Of a DNA stretch of 64,000 bases, positions 34,532 through 42,027 are shown one piece after another (positions within the stretch are counted from its first letter, which is position 1; each line of letters begins with the position of its first letter). The notes beneath the pieces are model-generated. The model saw only the letters and a list, made by a program, of their open reading frames with translations, was not told the DNA's origin and ran no database searches. The DNA comes from Zhenpiania hominis. Its GTDB lineage: Bacteria > Bacillota > Clostridia > Peptostreptococcales > Anaerovoracaceae. The stretch is from the NCBI RefSeq assembly GCF_014333425.1, contig NZ_JACRYT010000001.1, forward strand, positions 248,001 to 312,000. Reading direction: 5' to 3'. Made by a program: the position numbers and the translations under genes.

Positions 34532-34967
34532 AATCTCAAAACTCCTTCAAATCATTAGTATAGTCCTGTTTTCTCCTTTTTTCAAGGCGGATATAGGAAA
34601 AGAGAAGAAAAGTCAAATTCTGAAAAATAAAAACAGTGGATAACTTTTTTTGAGAACAAAGAAAGATGTTGAAATTTCAAAGAACACAAATTTGTATTTA
34701 TCCACAGCAACCTTTGGATAAAATTGTATACGATTTAGAAAAAATTGTGGAAAATCAGGTGAACCCCTATAATTCCATGTTCCCGGCTGTTGAAAAGTTC
34801 AGTGTGTTTTTCTTTTTCTTGCCATGGGAAGTAGAGATGACAAAAATGTGGAATGATTTTAATGTATAAATTAATATTTTTGAGAATATGATTAAAAATA
34901 TTAATTTAATTATTGACATTTTTAAAAGACAGGTTTATATTTATAATTACAGAAGGGAGGGGAAAGG
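34532..34967. other. A+T-rich intergenic region with DnaA-box-like sites and a promoter
   Basis: No convincing gene. Four DnaA-box-like 9-mers lie within 120 bases: AGTGGATAA (34635), a perfect TTATCCACA (34698), TTTGGATAA (34713) and TGTGGAAAA (34746). An 11-base perfect inverted repeat TTAATATTTTT (34871-34881, 34894-34904) follows. TTGACA (34913-34918), 17 bases, TATATT (34936-34941) is the promoter of the DUF2089 operon. A 67-codon frame at 34666 has no ribosome site and was not called. Confidence 0.55.
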
Positions 34968-35327
34968 ATGAAAAAGATCATCAGCCGTTGTCCGGTCTGT
35001 GGAGGGGAGCTGGTTGTGACCAGACTGAAATGCAATTCCTGTGAAACCGTCATTGAAAATAATTTTCGGCTCAGCAGATTCGACTATCTGTCGGATGAGG
35101 AATTATATTTTACAGAGACCTTTATCCGCTGCAGGGGAAATATTAAAGAAGTGGAAAAAGAGCTAAAGATTTCCTACCCCACAGTCCGCGCGAAGCTGGA
35201 CGGCGTGATTAAAAAAATGGGTTACGAGACACAGCCTGACGGGGAGGCTGAAAGGAGAGAGGAGATTTTAAAAGCGCTGGAAAAGGGAGAGCTTACAGTC
35301 GAAGAAGCAATCGAAAAATTGAAATGA
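34968..35327 (+). CDS. DUF2089 zinc-ribbon HTH-like protein
   Basis: A 119-residue protein. The N-terminus is a zinc ribbon (CPVCGGEL, CNSCE), followed by the DUF2089 core LSDEELYFTETFIRCRGNIKEVEKELKISYPTVRAKLDGVIKKMGY, which resembles a helix-turn-helix, and a SHOCT-like tail (ILKALEKGELTVEEAIEKLK). GGAGGGGAAAGG precedes the ATG. It is probably a DNA-binding regulator of this three-gene operon; family function is not established. Confidence 0.85.
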   Translation: MKKIISRCPVCGGELVVTRLKCNSCETVIENNFRLSRFDYLSDEELYFTETFIRCRGNIKEVEKELKISYPTVRAKLDGVIKKMGYETQPDGEAERREEILKALEKGELTVEEAIEKLK

Positions 35328-35345
35328 TTCAAAAGGAGTGGTTTT

Positions 35346-35732
35346 ATGGATGAAAAAATGAGAATTCTAAAAATGGTGGAAGAAGGAAAAATCACAGCGG
35401 AAGAAGCCATGGATCTGATGAGCGCTCTGGGCGCGGAACCGGATTCCCGCATATCCATGCCGGCGCAAAACAGCTATGATAAAAAAATGTTCCGGATTAT
35501 AGTGGACAGCACAGCGGGAGACAAGGTGAACGTACAGTTTCCGGTCGGAGGGATTAAAAAGATCCTGAAGGCGACGGGAAAGCTGCCTATTCCGGAAGAG
35601 AATTTGAAGGGGGTTGACCTCTCAGCTATGATGGACGCCATTTCGGAGTGTCTGGACGAGGAAATACAGGGGGACTTTGTGAATGTAACGGCCGCGGACG
35701 GCACGAAAGTGCGAGTCTTTGTGGATAACTAG
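35346..35732 (+). CDS. SHOCT-like domain protein
   Basis: 128 residues. The first 30 (MRILKMVEEGKITAEEAMDLMSAL) form the short amphipathic SHOCT-like unit also seen at the end of the DUF2089 protein. The rest, ending VNVTAADGTKVRVFVDN, is a small beta-rich domain. AAAAGGAG precedes the ATG. Related proteins occur with bacitracin/envelope-stress regulators (YvlB/LiaX-type N-terminal domains). Here it is in an operon with DUF2089 and a shorter homologue. Confidence 0.75.
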   Translation: MDEKMRILKMVEEGKITAEEAMDLMSALGAEPDSRISMPAQNSYDKKMFRIIVDSTAGDKVNVQFPVGGIKKILKATGKLPIPEENLKGVDLSAMMDAISECLDEEIQGDFVNVTAADGTKVRVFVDN

Positions 35733-35742
35733 GCATGGAAAT

Positions 35743-36006
35743 ATGAAAATAAAAGTAAGATCGGAGCGCACCCGCTTTTCGATTGCGGTTCCCACAAGTA
35801 TGGCGGCCTGGGCAGTAAAACGGATTCCCGATTCGGTCTTTGAACGCGCGAGGAAAAAGGCAGGGGAACCTTTCGCCAGGCACATGACGAAAGAGAATCT
35901 GCGGCTGATTCTGGCGGAATGCGGCGATGTGCTGAAAGAAAATAAAGGGCTGGAAGTCGTTCATGTGGAAGCGGCAGACGGCACGTTTGTTTCGATTATT
36001 TTATAA
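35743..36006 (+). CDS. Small protein with a C-terminus like the preceding gene product
   Basis: 87 residues starting MKIKVRSERTRFSIAVPTSMAAWAVKRIPDS, a pattern (I-x-V-P-x-x-x-A) seen in the same family as the upstream protein; it ends VVHVEAADGTFVSIIL, matching VNVTAADGTKVRVFV. The ATG at 35743 lies 10 bases after the previous stop. So it looks like a duplicated beta-domain without the SHOCT helix. Function unknown. Confidence 0.7.
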   Translation: MKIKVRSERTRFSIAVPTSMAAWAVKRIPDSVFERARKKAGEPFARHMTKENLRLILAECGDVLKENKGLEVVHVEAADGTFVSIIL

Positions 36007-36023
36007 CAGGAAAAGGAGACTTC

Positions 36024-36069
36024 AAAACAGGAACTGAAAGATTTGCAGCGCTTTTTCAGTTCCTGTTTT
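36024..36069. terminator. Bidirectional terminator between the DUF2089 operon and gutM
   Basis: AAAACAGGAACTGAAA (36024-36039) and TTTCAGTTCCTGTTTT (36054-36069) form a perfect 16-base stem with a 14-base loop followed by T. The last codons of gutM lie in the right arm. Confidence 0.88.
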
Positions 36070-36439
36070 TCGCGTCCTGAATTAAATTTCGTAAAGCCTT
36101 TTCCATAACCGGTTCAAGCCCCATAGAGGATGGATCCAACCGAAAAATATTTTTTCCTTTTAACGCGTCAAAGGTACCGATTTTTGCCGGCTTAAAAATA
36201 ACGGCAGTGTAGAGTACACGTGCCTCCACAATCTCTCCGTCGTTGGAAGCCGCCGCAAAAATAATCCTTCTTGTCCGCATGAATCCCGCGTTTTTTCCAC
36301 GGTAGAGACGATCTGCGAGAGGCCCGAGCTCGTGCAGGATTCGGTTTGTTTTTATCGTCTGCATATAAGAAAAATAGCCGCCGATAATCCATAAAACTCC
36401 CACGATAATTAATAAATTCGATAGTGTTGTAGTGCTCAT
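36056..36439 (-). CDS. gutM: GutM-like transcriptional activator/membrane protein
   Basis: 127 residues with an N-terminal membrane helix (LSNLLIIVGVLWIIGGYFSYM) and a soluble part with the motif GPLADRLYRGKNAGFMRTRRIIFAAASNDGEIVEARVL, recognised as the glucitol operon activator (GutM) family. The start at 36439 removes a 13-codon extension without a good site; AAAGGA is 12 bases upstream. It follows the sigma-54 activator gene on the same strand by 47 bases. No sugar PTS gene is nearby, so here it probably assists regulation of the adjoining catabolic operon. Confidence 0.75.
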   Translation of the reverse strand: MSTTTLSNLLIIVGVLWIIGGYFSYMQTIKTNRILHELGPLADRLYRGKNAGFMRTRRIIFAAASNDGEIVEARVLYTAVIFKPAKIGTFDALKGKNIFRLDPSSMGLEPVMEKALRNLIQDAKNRN

Positions 36440-36486
36440 GATATAGTATTGTCCTTTCTTCTGATATAAATAAAACACAGTGAGGG

Positions 36487-38514
36487 TTACAGCAAACGAA
36501 ATTCGTCTATATTGATATTATATTTTTTAATGCGACGGTATAAAGTACGCCTTGGAATGCCAAGGCGTTCGGAGGCTTTGGAAACATTTCCATGCTCATC
36601 GGCAAGTACGGAAATCAGGCGTTTGTAACTCTGGCTTTCTGTCACATCCCCGGTCAGCTTCGGCATGGTTTCCTCGGAAAGGGAATCCTGGCTTTCCGTG
36701 GGTGTATTCGAAAGATATGTAATGGCAGGGGGAAGATCTTCTTTCGTTATGATATGTCCGGAAGCTAAATTCACAGCTCGCTCAATCACATTTTCTAATT
36801 CCCGGATGTTTCCGGGCCAGTTATAGTCGTAAAGCAGTTGCTCCGCGTCCGAAGTAATTCCGTCAATTCTTTTTTCAAGCATGCGGCTGATGGAGCTGAT
36901 AAAATGGTTTGTCAGTAAAAGGATATCCGATTTCCGATCACGCAGGGGAGGCACCTCAATCGAGAGAACATTGATTCGGTAATAGAGGTCGCTGCGGAAT
37001 TCTTTTTTCTGGACGGATTGAAGCAGATCGACATTTGTAGCAGCCATGATTCGGACATCGATTTTCTTTTTCTGTTTTCCGCCAATCCGTACAATTTCTT
37101 TTGTCTGTAGGACTCTTAACAGCGATGTCTGAAGCTCCAGCGGCATGTCCCCAATTTCATCGAGGAAAATTGTTCCTCCCTGGGCGAGTTCAAATTTACC
37201 CGGATATCCTTCCTTGTTCGCGCCGGTAAAAGCTCCGGGTTCGTATCCGAATAATTCACTCTCAATTAATCCTTTTGGAAGAGAGCCGCAGTTGATCGCG
37301 ATAAAAGGTCCGTGCGCACGAGCGCTGGCATTATGGATGGATTGTGCCATAAGTTCTTTGCCTGTCCCGCTTTCGCCAAGGATTAAGACATTGGAATTAC
37401 TTTTGGCGGCAGCCTCCGCGATTTTTTTGGCTTCAATAATGGATGGAGCTTTGCCGAGGATGGAGTCAAATGTATAAGTGGCTGTAAACCCGCTTAAACG
37501 GTTTACTAGTTTATGAATTTTTTTGGCTTCATTGATTACCAGAACGGTTCCTAATTGAGTTCCCTGTTCGCTTTTGATAATGGAAGAGGAAAGGGATAAA
37601 GGGATTCGTTCGTTTTTGTAAGTCGTAAAAGAAACCTCCCGGTTCTGAATATCATGAGTGATATTCAAAGGGTTCAAAGAAGAATCCTCTAAGTCAATAA
37701 TGCTGCTAAGAGGCTTATCTTTTAGGCTGTCAAAGGACAAATGCAAAATCTGACAAGCCAGTTGGTTATACTGGGAAATGATGCCTTGGGTGTTAAACAT
37801 GATAATTCCGCTGTCAATTGCCTGAAGGGTGGATGCCATCTGTTTGTTTACCATGGAAAGCCGATTATATGCTTCAAGCATTTTTAATTCTTTTTCAATT
37901 CCATCCGTCGAAGCGCTTACCATCGCCAGAGTGTGATTATGCGGAAGTTCAATCGGACCGATCACATCCAGGCAGCCGATGATCTGCTGCTGAGGATTTC
38001 GTATGGGCGCGGCGGAACAAACATATTCATGATGCGGCTTGATATAGTGTTCCGAAGCCCATATCTGAATCGGCCTTCCGACGAAAAGGCATGTGCCAAT
38101 TCCGTTTGTACCGGCGTACTGCTCACTCCGGCAGCAGCCAATAGTGAGCCCGCTTTTCTTTGTGCGCGCTTGGATCATATTGTCATCGCCGATAATATCA
38201 AGAACATAGCCTTCCGCGTCAGTCAGGGCAAGGACGAAGTTCGTTCCTTTTACAAAAGAATACAGATGCTGAATATAGGAATGGGCGACCTGAATCAGCC
38301 TTTTGTTTGCGTTGAGCTTTTGTTTAAGCTCCTCTTCAGACAAACGTTTGTCCTTTACCTCGAAAGGCGGAATTCCATGCATTTTAGAGCGTTTCCATGA
38401 GTCGTAGACAAAACTGCGGATTTCTGGATCCGCGTCAGGCATTGGTTGACCCTTTACAATATATTTATCCCATTTTTCCTTTAACAAATGATTATATTCT
38501 CTTGTAAATTCCAT
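36487..38514 (-). CDS. Sigma-54-dependent transcriptional activator (AcoR-like)
   Basis: 675 residues: an N-terminal GAF-type sensing region (about 70-215), a PAS-like region (about 225-320), the AAA+ domain with GESGTGKE, the sigma-54 contact loop GAFTGA, DEIGDMPLELQ and RELENVIERAV, and a C-terminal Fis-type helix-turn-helix (GNVSKASERLGIPRRTLYRRIKKY). It should activate sigma-54 promoters after sensing a small molecule. It is divergent from the M24-dehydrogenase-cupin-symporter operon, whose promoter has a textbook -24/-12 element and a phased array of TGGCAC repeats in the shared intergenic region. Confidence 0.92.
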   Translation of the reverse strand: MEFTREYNHLLKEKWDKYIVKGQPMPDADPEIRSFVYDSWKRSKMHGIPPFEVKDKRLSEEELKQKLNANKRLIQVAHSYIQHLYSFVKGTNFVLALTDAEGYVLDIIGDDNMIQARTKKSGLTIGCCRSEQYAGTNGIGTCLFVGRPIQIWASEHYIKPHHEYVCSAAPIRNPQQQIIGCLDVIGPIELPHNHTLAMVSASTDGIEKELKMLEAYNRLSMVNKQMASTLQAIDSGIIMFNTQGIISQYNQLACQILHLSFDSLKDKPLSSIIDLEDSSLNPLNITHDIQNREVSFTTYKNERIPLSLSSSIIKSEQGTQLGTVLVINEAKKIHKLVNRLSGFTATYTFDSILGKAPSIIEAKKIAEAAAKSNSNVLILGESGTGKELMAQSIHNASARAHGPFIAINCGSLPKGLIESELFGYEPGAFTGANKEGYPGKFELAQGGTIFLDEIGDMPLELQTSLLRVLQTKEIVRIGGKQKKKIDVRIMAATNVDLLQSVQKKEFRSDLYYRINVLSIEVPPLRDRKSDILLLTNHFISSISRMLEKRIDGITSDAEQLLYDYNWPGNIRELENVIERAVNLASGHIITKEDLPPAITYLSNTPTESQDSLSEETMPKLTGDVTESQSYKRLISVLADEHGNVSKASERLGIPRRTLYRRIKKYNINIDEFRLL

Positions 38515-38587
38515 TCCCCCCGGAAACCTCCTTTGCCTTACTTACAAAATATACAATAACAGATCCCCAGCTACATAACAATTAAAA

Positions 38588-38643
38588 TGGCACGGAATGG
38601 CACGAAGTGACACAATAAGCTGGGAAGTGGAACAAAATGGCAC
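38588..38643. repeat. Helically phased TGGCAC repeats, probable activator binding array
   Basis: TGGCAC at 38588 and 38598, TGACAC at 38608, TGGAAC at 38628 and TGGCAC at 38638 recur at multiples of exactly 10 bases; only the 38618 step lacks a copy. Another TGGCAC is at 38818, also in the same phase. They lie 125-180 bases upstream of the sigma-54 promoter, the usual distance for enhancer sites. The sequence resembles the -24 box, but no -12 partner follows these copies. Confidence 0.7.
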
Positions 38644-38766
38644 ACTTTTACAGCAGAAAAAGAAATGTCTATCAGAGCTTTAAAATAAAAAAAGAACGCT
38701 AGAAAAATAGTAAATAACGGGGAGAAAACGTTGTTTGAAAAAATTGCGGAAGTTTTCTAAATAATA

Positions 38767-38781
38767 TGGCATGGCCTTTGC
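38767..38781 (+). promoter_or_regulatory. Sigma-54 (-24/-12) promoter of the M24 operon
   Basis: TGGCATGGCCTTTGC has GG (38768-38769) and GC (38780-38781) separated by exactly 10 bases, matching the sigma-54 consensus TGGCAC-N5-TTGC closely. Transcription would begin near 38793, about 100 bases before the M24 gene. A TGTGTC/GGCACA half-symmetric site (38807-38824) lies downstream. Confidence 0.85.
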
Positions 38782-38891
38782 GTTATACCTTTAACAGAAT
38801 TAGCAATGTGTCTCAACTGGCACAATCAATTCTGATTCATAAATATAGCTGAAATTACGTCAGAATGGCAAAAGAAAAGGAGTGATGAAGA

Positions 38892-40130
38892 ATGCCACAT
38901 GGAGGATATCAGGGAATCGATTGGGAATCGAATATCGATTACGGACGAATGAAACGGGAGCGGCTGGCGAGAGCGAAGGCCAGCATGAAGGAAAAAGGGC
39001 TGTCAGCTCTGATCTGTTATGACTTTGACAATATCCGCTATATCACAGGCACCCATATCGGGGAGTGGAACCGGGACAAGATGAACCGCTACTGCATTCT
39101 CATTGACGGAGTGGATCAGCCCTTCCTCTTTGATGGAGCGGCGCCGTCCAAACGGCTGCGGGTAGACTGGCTGGACAAGGACCACATCATGCCGGCGGTT
39201 GGCTCCATGCGGGGAGCGATTCCCAAGGAAGCGGGAATGGTGGATATCGTCATCAAAGACGTTGTGAAGTATCTGCGGGAATACGGAGCGGATAAAGGAA
39301 AAGTGGGAATGGACATCACGGATATTCCGCTGATCCGGGGATTTGAGGCAGAAGGCATCGAAATCGTAGACGGCCAGGAAGCCATGGTGGACGCCAGAAT
39401 CATCAAGACCGAAGATGAAATTCAGCTGCTGAAGCAGAGCGCGGCCATGGTAGACGCGGTGTATTACGACATTGCCAAGGCCATCCGTCCGGGGGTACTG
39501 GAAAACGAGCTGGTAGCCCTCGCCAACTACAAGCTGTTTAACTGGGGAGCGGAGCGCGTGATGTTCGTCAACAGTATTTCGGGAGAGAGAGGAAATCCTC
39601 ATTCCCATACCTTCTCGAACCGTATGGTAAGGCCGGGAGAAATCATTTACATGGACATCGGAAACTGCGTGAACGGATACATGACCTGTTACTATCGTTC
39701 CTTCGTATGCGGCGTGCCGAACGCGGCGCAGAGGAAAGCTTATGAAAAGGCGCACAAGTGGATTTACGACGCCATCGGACAGATCAAAGAAGGAAACACC
39801 TCGGCAGATGTAGCGAAGATGTTCCCGACCGCGCAGGAGCTGGGCTTCAACAACGAAGAGGAAGCATTCATGCTGCAGTTTGCCCACGGAATCGGACTGG
39901 GACTGTGGGAAAAGCCGGTGATTTCCAGACTGTTCTCGCTGGAGCATCCTTTCGAGCTGAAGGAAGGAATGACCTTTGCCATTGAGACCTGGTGTCCGTC
40001 GGAAGATGGTACCGGTTCTGCGAGAATCGAGGAAGAGATTGTAGTAAGAAAAGACGGTCCGGAGGTAATCACCAAATTCCCTGTGGATGAATTTACTTCC
40101 TGCGGGCTTCCGGGATGTCAGTTCCTGTAA
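38892..40130 (+). CDS. M24 family (prolidase/creatinase fold) protein with an altered metal site
   Basis: 412 residues: creatinase N-terminal domain (about 20-170) and pita-bread M24 domain. Expected metal ligands are D255 (YMDIG), then at the second aspartate position a cysteine, C266 (GYMTCYYRSF instead of GYxSDxTRT), H332 (FAHGIGLGL), E365 (FAIETW) and E380/E381. Loss of the second aspartate argues against normal aminopeptidase chemistry. Creatinase and DMSP lyase DddP show that this fold can act on small molecules. It is the first gene after a sigma-54 promoter; AAAAGGAGTGATGAAG precedes the ATG. It probably acts on the compound imported by the symporter downstream. Confidence 0.82.
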   Translation: MPHGGYQGIDWESNIDYGRMKRERLARAKASMKEKGLSALICYDFDNIRYITGTHIGEWNRDKMNRYCILIDGVDQPFLFDGAAPSKRLRVDWLDKDHIMPAVGSMRGAIPKEAGMVDIVIKDVVKYLREYGADKGKVGMDITDIPLIRGFEAEGIEIVDGQEAMVDARIIKTEDEIQLLKQSAAMVDAVYYDIAKAIRPGVLENELVALANYKLFNWGAERVMFVNSISGERGNPHSHTFSNRMVRPGEIIYMDIGNCVNGYMTCYYRSFVCGVPNAAQRKAYEKAHKWIYDAIGQIKEGNTSADVAKMFPTAQELGFNNEEEAFMLQFAHGIGLGLWEKPVISRLFSLEHPFELKEGMTFAIETWCPSEDGTGSARIEEEIVVRKDGPEVITKFPVDEFTSCGLPGCQFL

Positions 40131-40171
40131 ACACAAGATTCGTTAATATTAAAATTTAGGAGGAATAGAGA

Positions 40172-41056
40172 ATGTTAAAAGTAGGTTGGATTGGACTGGG
40201 TAATATGGGAAACCCGATGAGTCAGAATCTGGTAAAAGGTGGTTATGATGTAGTTGTTTGGAACAGAACAAAGTCTAAGGCTGATGAAGTAATCGCGGCA
40301 GGCGCGACCTGGGCAGACTCCCCAAAAGCGGTCGCAGAACAGGCTGACGTTGTGTTTACTATGGTTTCCGATGGCCCAACTCTTCACGCGGTTGCCTTTG
40401 GTGATACCGGTTATGTAGCAGGTCTGAGCGCGGGCAAAATCGCAGTTGACATGAGTACGGTTTCCGTTGAGGAATCCGCCAAAGTAAACGAAGCGGTAGA
40501 AGCCGCAGGCTGCAAACTGCTGAGAGCGCCGGTTACCGGAAGTACTGTATTGGCACAGGCAGCGACTTTGGGAATTCTGGCTTCCGGCGATAAAGAAACC
40601 TATGAAAAAGTTCTGCCGATGTTTGAAAAACTGGGTGCGAATCAGTTCTATCTGGGCGGAGCAGACGAAGCGAGAGTTCTGAAACTGGCTATCAACACGA
40701 TGATCGCGACAACCATGCAGATGGAAGCGGAAGCGGTTGTACTGTGCGAAAAAGCGGGTCTTGATGTAGGACAGGTTACCGAAGTAATCGCGGGTTCCGC
40801 AGTTGGATCCGGCATCTGCAAATACAAGGCCGCGACCATTACAGAAGGCGAATATCCGGCAGCGTTTAGTGTAAGGCTGATGATGAAGGATCTGGATCTG
40901 GCTCTGGCCGTTGCGAAACAGTATGGCGTTCCAATGCTGTCCACTTCTCTGACAAGACAGCAGCTGGCATCCGCGTCCGCGACAGGCAGAGGCGAAAAGG
41001 ATTTCGCGGTACTGACCCAGCTTTTGGAAGAAGCTTCCGGCTACAAGAGAGCGTAA
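40172..41056 (+). CDS. NAD-binding 3-hydroxyacid dehydrogenase (3-hydroxyisobutyrate dehydrogenase family)
   Basis: 294 residues starting MLKVGWIGLGNMGNPMSQNLVKGGYDVVVWNRT: the beta-hydroxyacid dehydrogenase signature with GxGxMG. The substrate loop APVTGS and the catalytic lysine in RVLKLAINTM are present. Members include 3-hydroxyisobutyrate dehydrogenase and tartronate semialdehyde reductase; residues that separate these were not resolved. It follows the M24 gene by 41 bases with TAGGAGGAATAG before the ATG. It probably oxidises or reduces a hydroxy-acid intermediate of this pathway. Confidence 0.88.
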   Translation: MLKVGWIGLGNMGNPMSQNLVKGGYDVVVWNRTKSKADEVIAAGATWADSPKAVAEQADVVFTMVSDGPTLHAVAFGDTGYVAGLSAGKIAVDMSTVSVEESAKVNEAVEAAGCKLLRAPVTGSTVLAQAATLGILASGDKETYEKVLPMFEKLGANQFYLGGADEARVLKLAINTMIATTMQMEAEAVVLCEKAGLDVGQVTEVIAGSAVGSGICKYKAATITEGEYPAAFSVRLMMKDLDLALAVAKQYGVPMLSTSLTRQQLASASATGRGEKDFAVLTQLLEEASGYKRA

Positions 41057-41140
41057 TTCGGCGGCTTGGAAGACAAATTGAGTTTCGGTTATTAATTAAT
41101 ATCTTCATAAACAGAAGGAAGCAAAAACAGGAGGTACAAA

Positions 41141-41860
41141 ATGAGTTTTAAGGCTTATGTAAAGAATTTTTATGAAATGCAGGATATGGCTCCGGTACAG
41201 CACGTTCTGGCTCATTCCAGACCCTTTGCCAACGCGGCGTCCATGGGATACGATCCGGCAGGCCCGGACTGGACCTATCAGTATTTCTCCACATGTGAAA
41301 TTGATTATGGTGGAGCGGCTCTGATCGCCAACCACGGCCCGGCTGACCATGTATTCTACATTCTGGAAGGCGAAGGCTATTCCATGATTAACGGCAAGCG
41401 TTATGCTTACAAAGCCGGCGACATTATGTGGACTCCGGGAAACGCGGATCATGAAATGTATCCGGATGGAACCGCAAACCTGAAGTTCCTGGTAACTCTG
41501 TGTCCGCGGGGCTTCAAACCTTCCGAACCGTACATCAAGAATATCAACGACGCGAAGGTTACCGAAGGCGACGGCGTGACATTCTTCACTCTGGCAGACG
41601 AAGAAATCACCGGTTCCGCCACACAGGAATTCCACATTGTTGACGTATATCCGGGCGCTAAGCTGACTCTGGACACTCCGAAGTCAGATGTAATCGCTTA
41701 TATGTACAACGGACAGTGCGTTGCCACCGTTGACGGCGAAAAGCTGGAGATGAACCGTCAGGAAGACGCGGTTGTTATTCCGATGGGAGCAAAGTGGGAA
41801 ATTGAAAATGTGAGCAAACAGTGCGTGCGTTTCGCGTTATCCCTGAGCCCTTGCCGCTAA
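41141..41860 (+). CDS. Double cupin protein
   Basis: 239 residues containing two cupin barrels. The first has ADHVFYILEGEGYSMINGKRYAYKAGDIMWTPGNADHEMYPDG, with metal-binding-type histidines and glutamate near residues 67-110. The second (about 155-230), with MYNGQCVATVDGEKLEMNRQEDAVVIP, has fewer potential ligands. Such bicupins include ureidoglycine aminohydrolase and various dioxygenases or isomerases. No oxygen is expected here, so an isomerase or lyase is more plausible. AGGAGG lies 8 bases upstream of the ATG. Confidence 0.8.
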   Translation: MSFKAYVKNFYEMQDMAPVQHVLAHSRPFANAASMGYDPAGPDWTYQYFSTCEIDYGGAALIANHGPADHVFYILEGEGYSMINGKRYAYKAGDIMWTPGNADHEMYPDGTANLKFLVTLCPRGFKPSEPYIKNINDAKVTEGDGVTFFTLADEEITGSATQEFHIVDVYPGAKLTLDTPKSDVIAYMYNGQCVATVDGEKLEMNRQEDAVVIPMGAKWEIENVSKQCVRFALSLSPCR

Positions 41861-41913
41861 AAAACGGTACAGGATCTCGCTTTTGCGCTACTTTTACCTT
41901 ATTAGAGCTATGA

Positions 41914-41963
41914 GCGCGGGTGTACGGAGGTCCGGTATTTCGCCGGGTCTCCTGCGTCCGCGC
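41914..41963 (+). other. Three-tiered hairpin between the cupin and symporter genes
   Basis: Nested stems GCGCGG/CCGCGC (41914-41919, 41958-41963), GGAG/CTCC (41926-41929, 41949-41952) and CCGG/CCGG (41932-41935, 41943-41946) fold one 50-base element with a 7-base loop. No T-run follows. In a 167-base gap within an operon this may be an attenuator, mRNA-processing site or stabilising hairpin. Confidence 0.5.
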
Positions 41964-42027
41964 GAAGGATTTATCAAATAAACATAATATGGAATGGTAG
42001 AAAACTTATTTGGAGGATTTATTCATA

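Noticed and set aside
34666..34869. 67-codon frame in the A+T-rich gap before the DUF2089 gene
   Set aside because: No ribosome site, runs through DnaA-box-like sequences and has no family likeness.
38892..40130. Call as a standard Xaa-Pro aminopeptidase
   Set aside because: The second metal aspartate is a cysteine and the operon context is not peptide metabolism.
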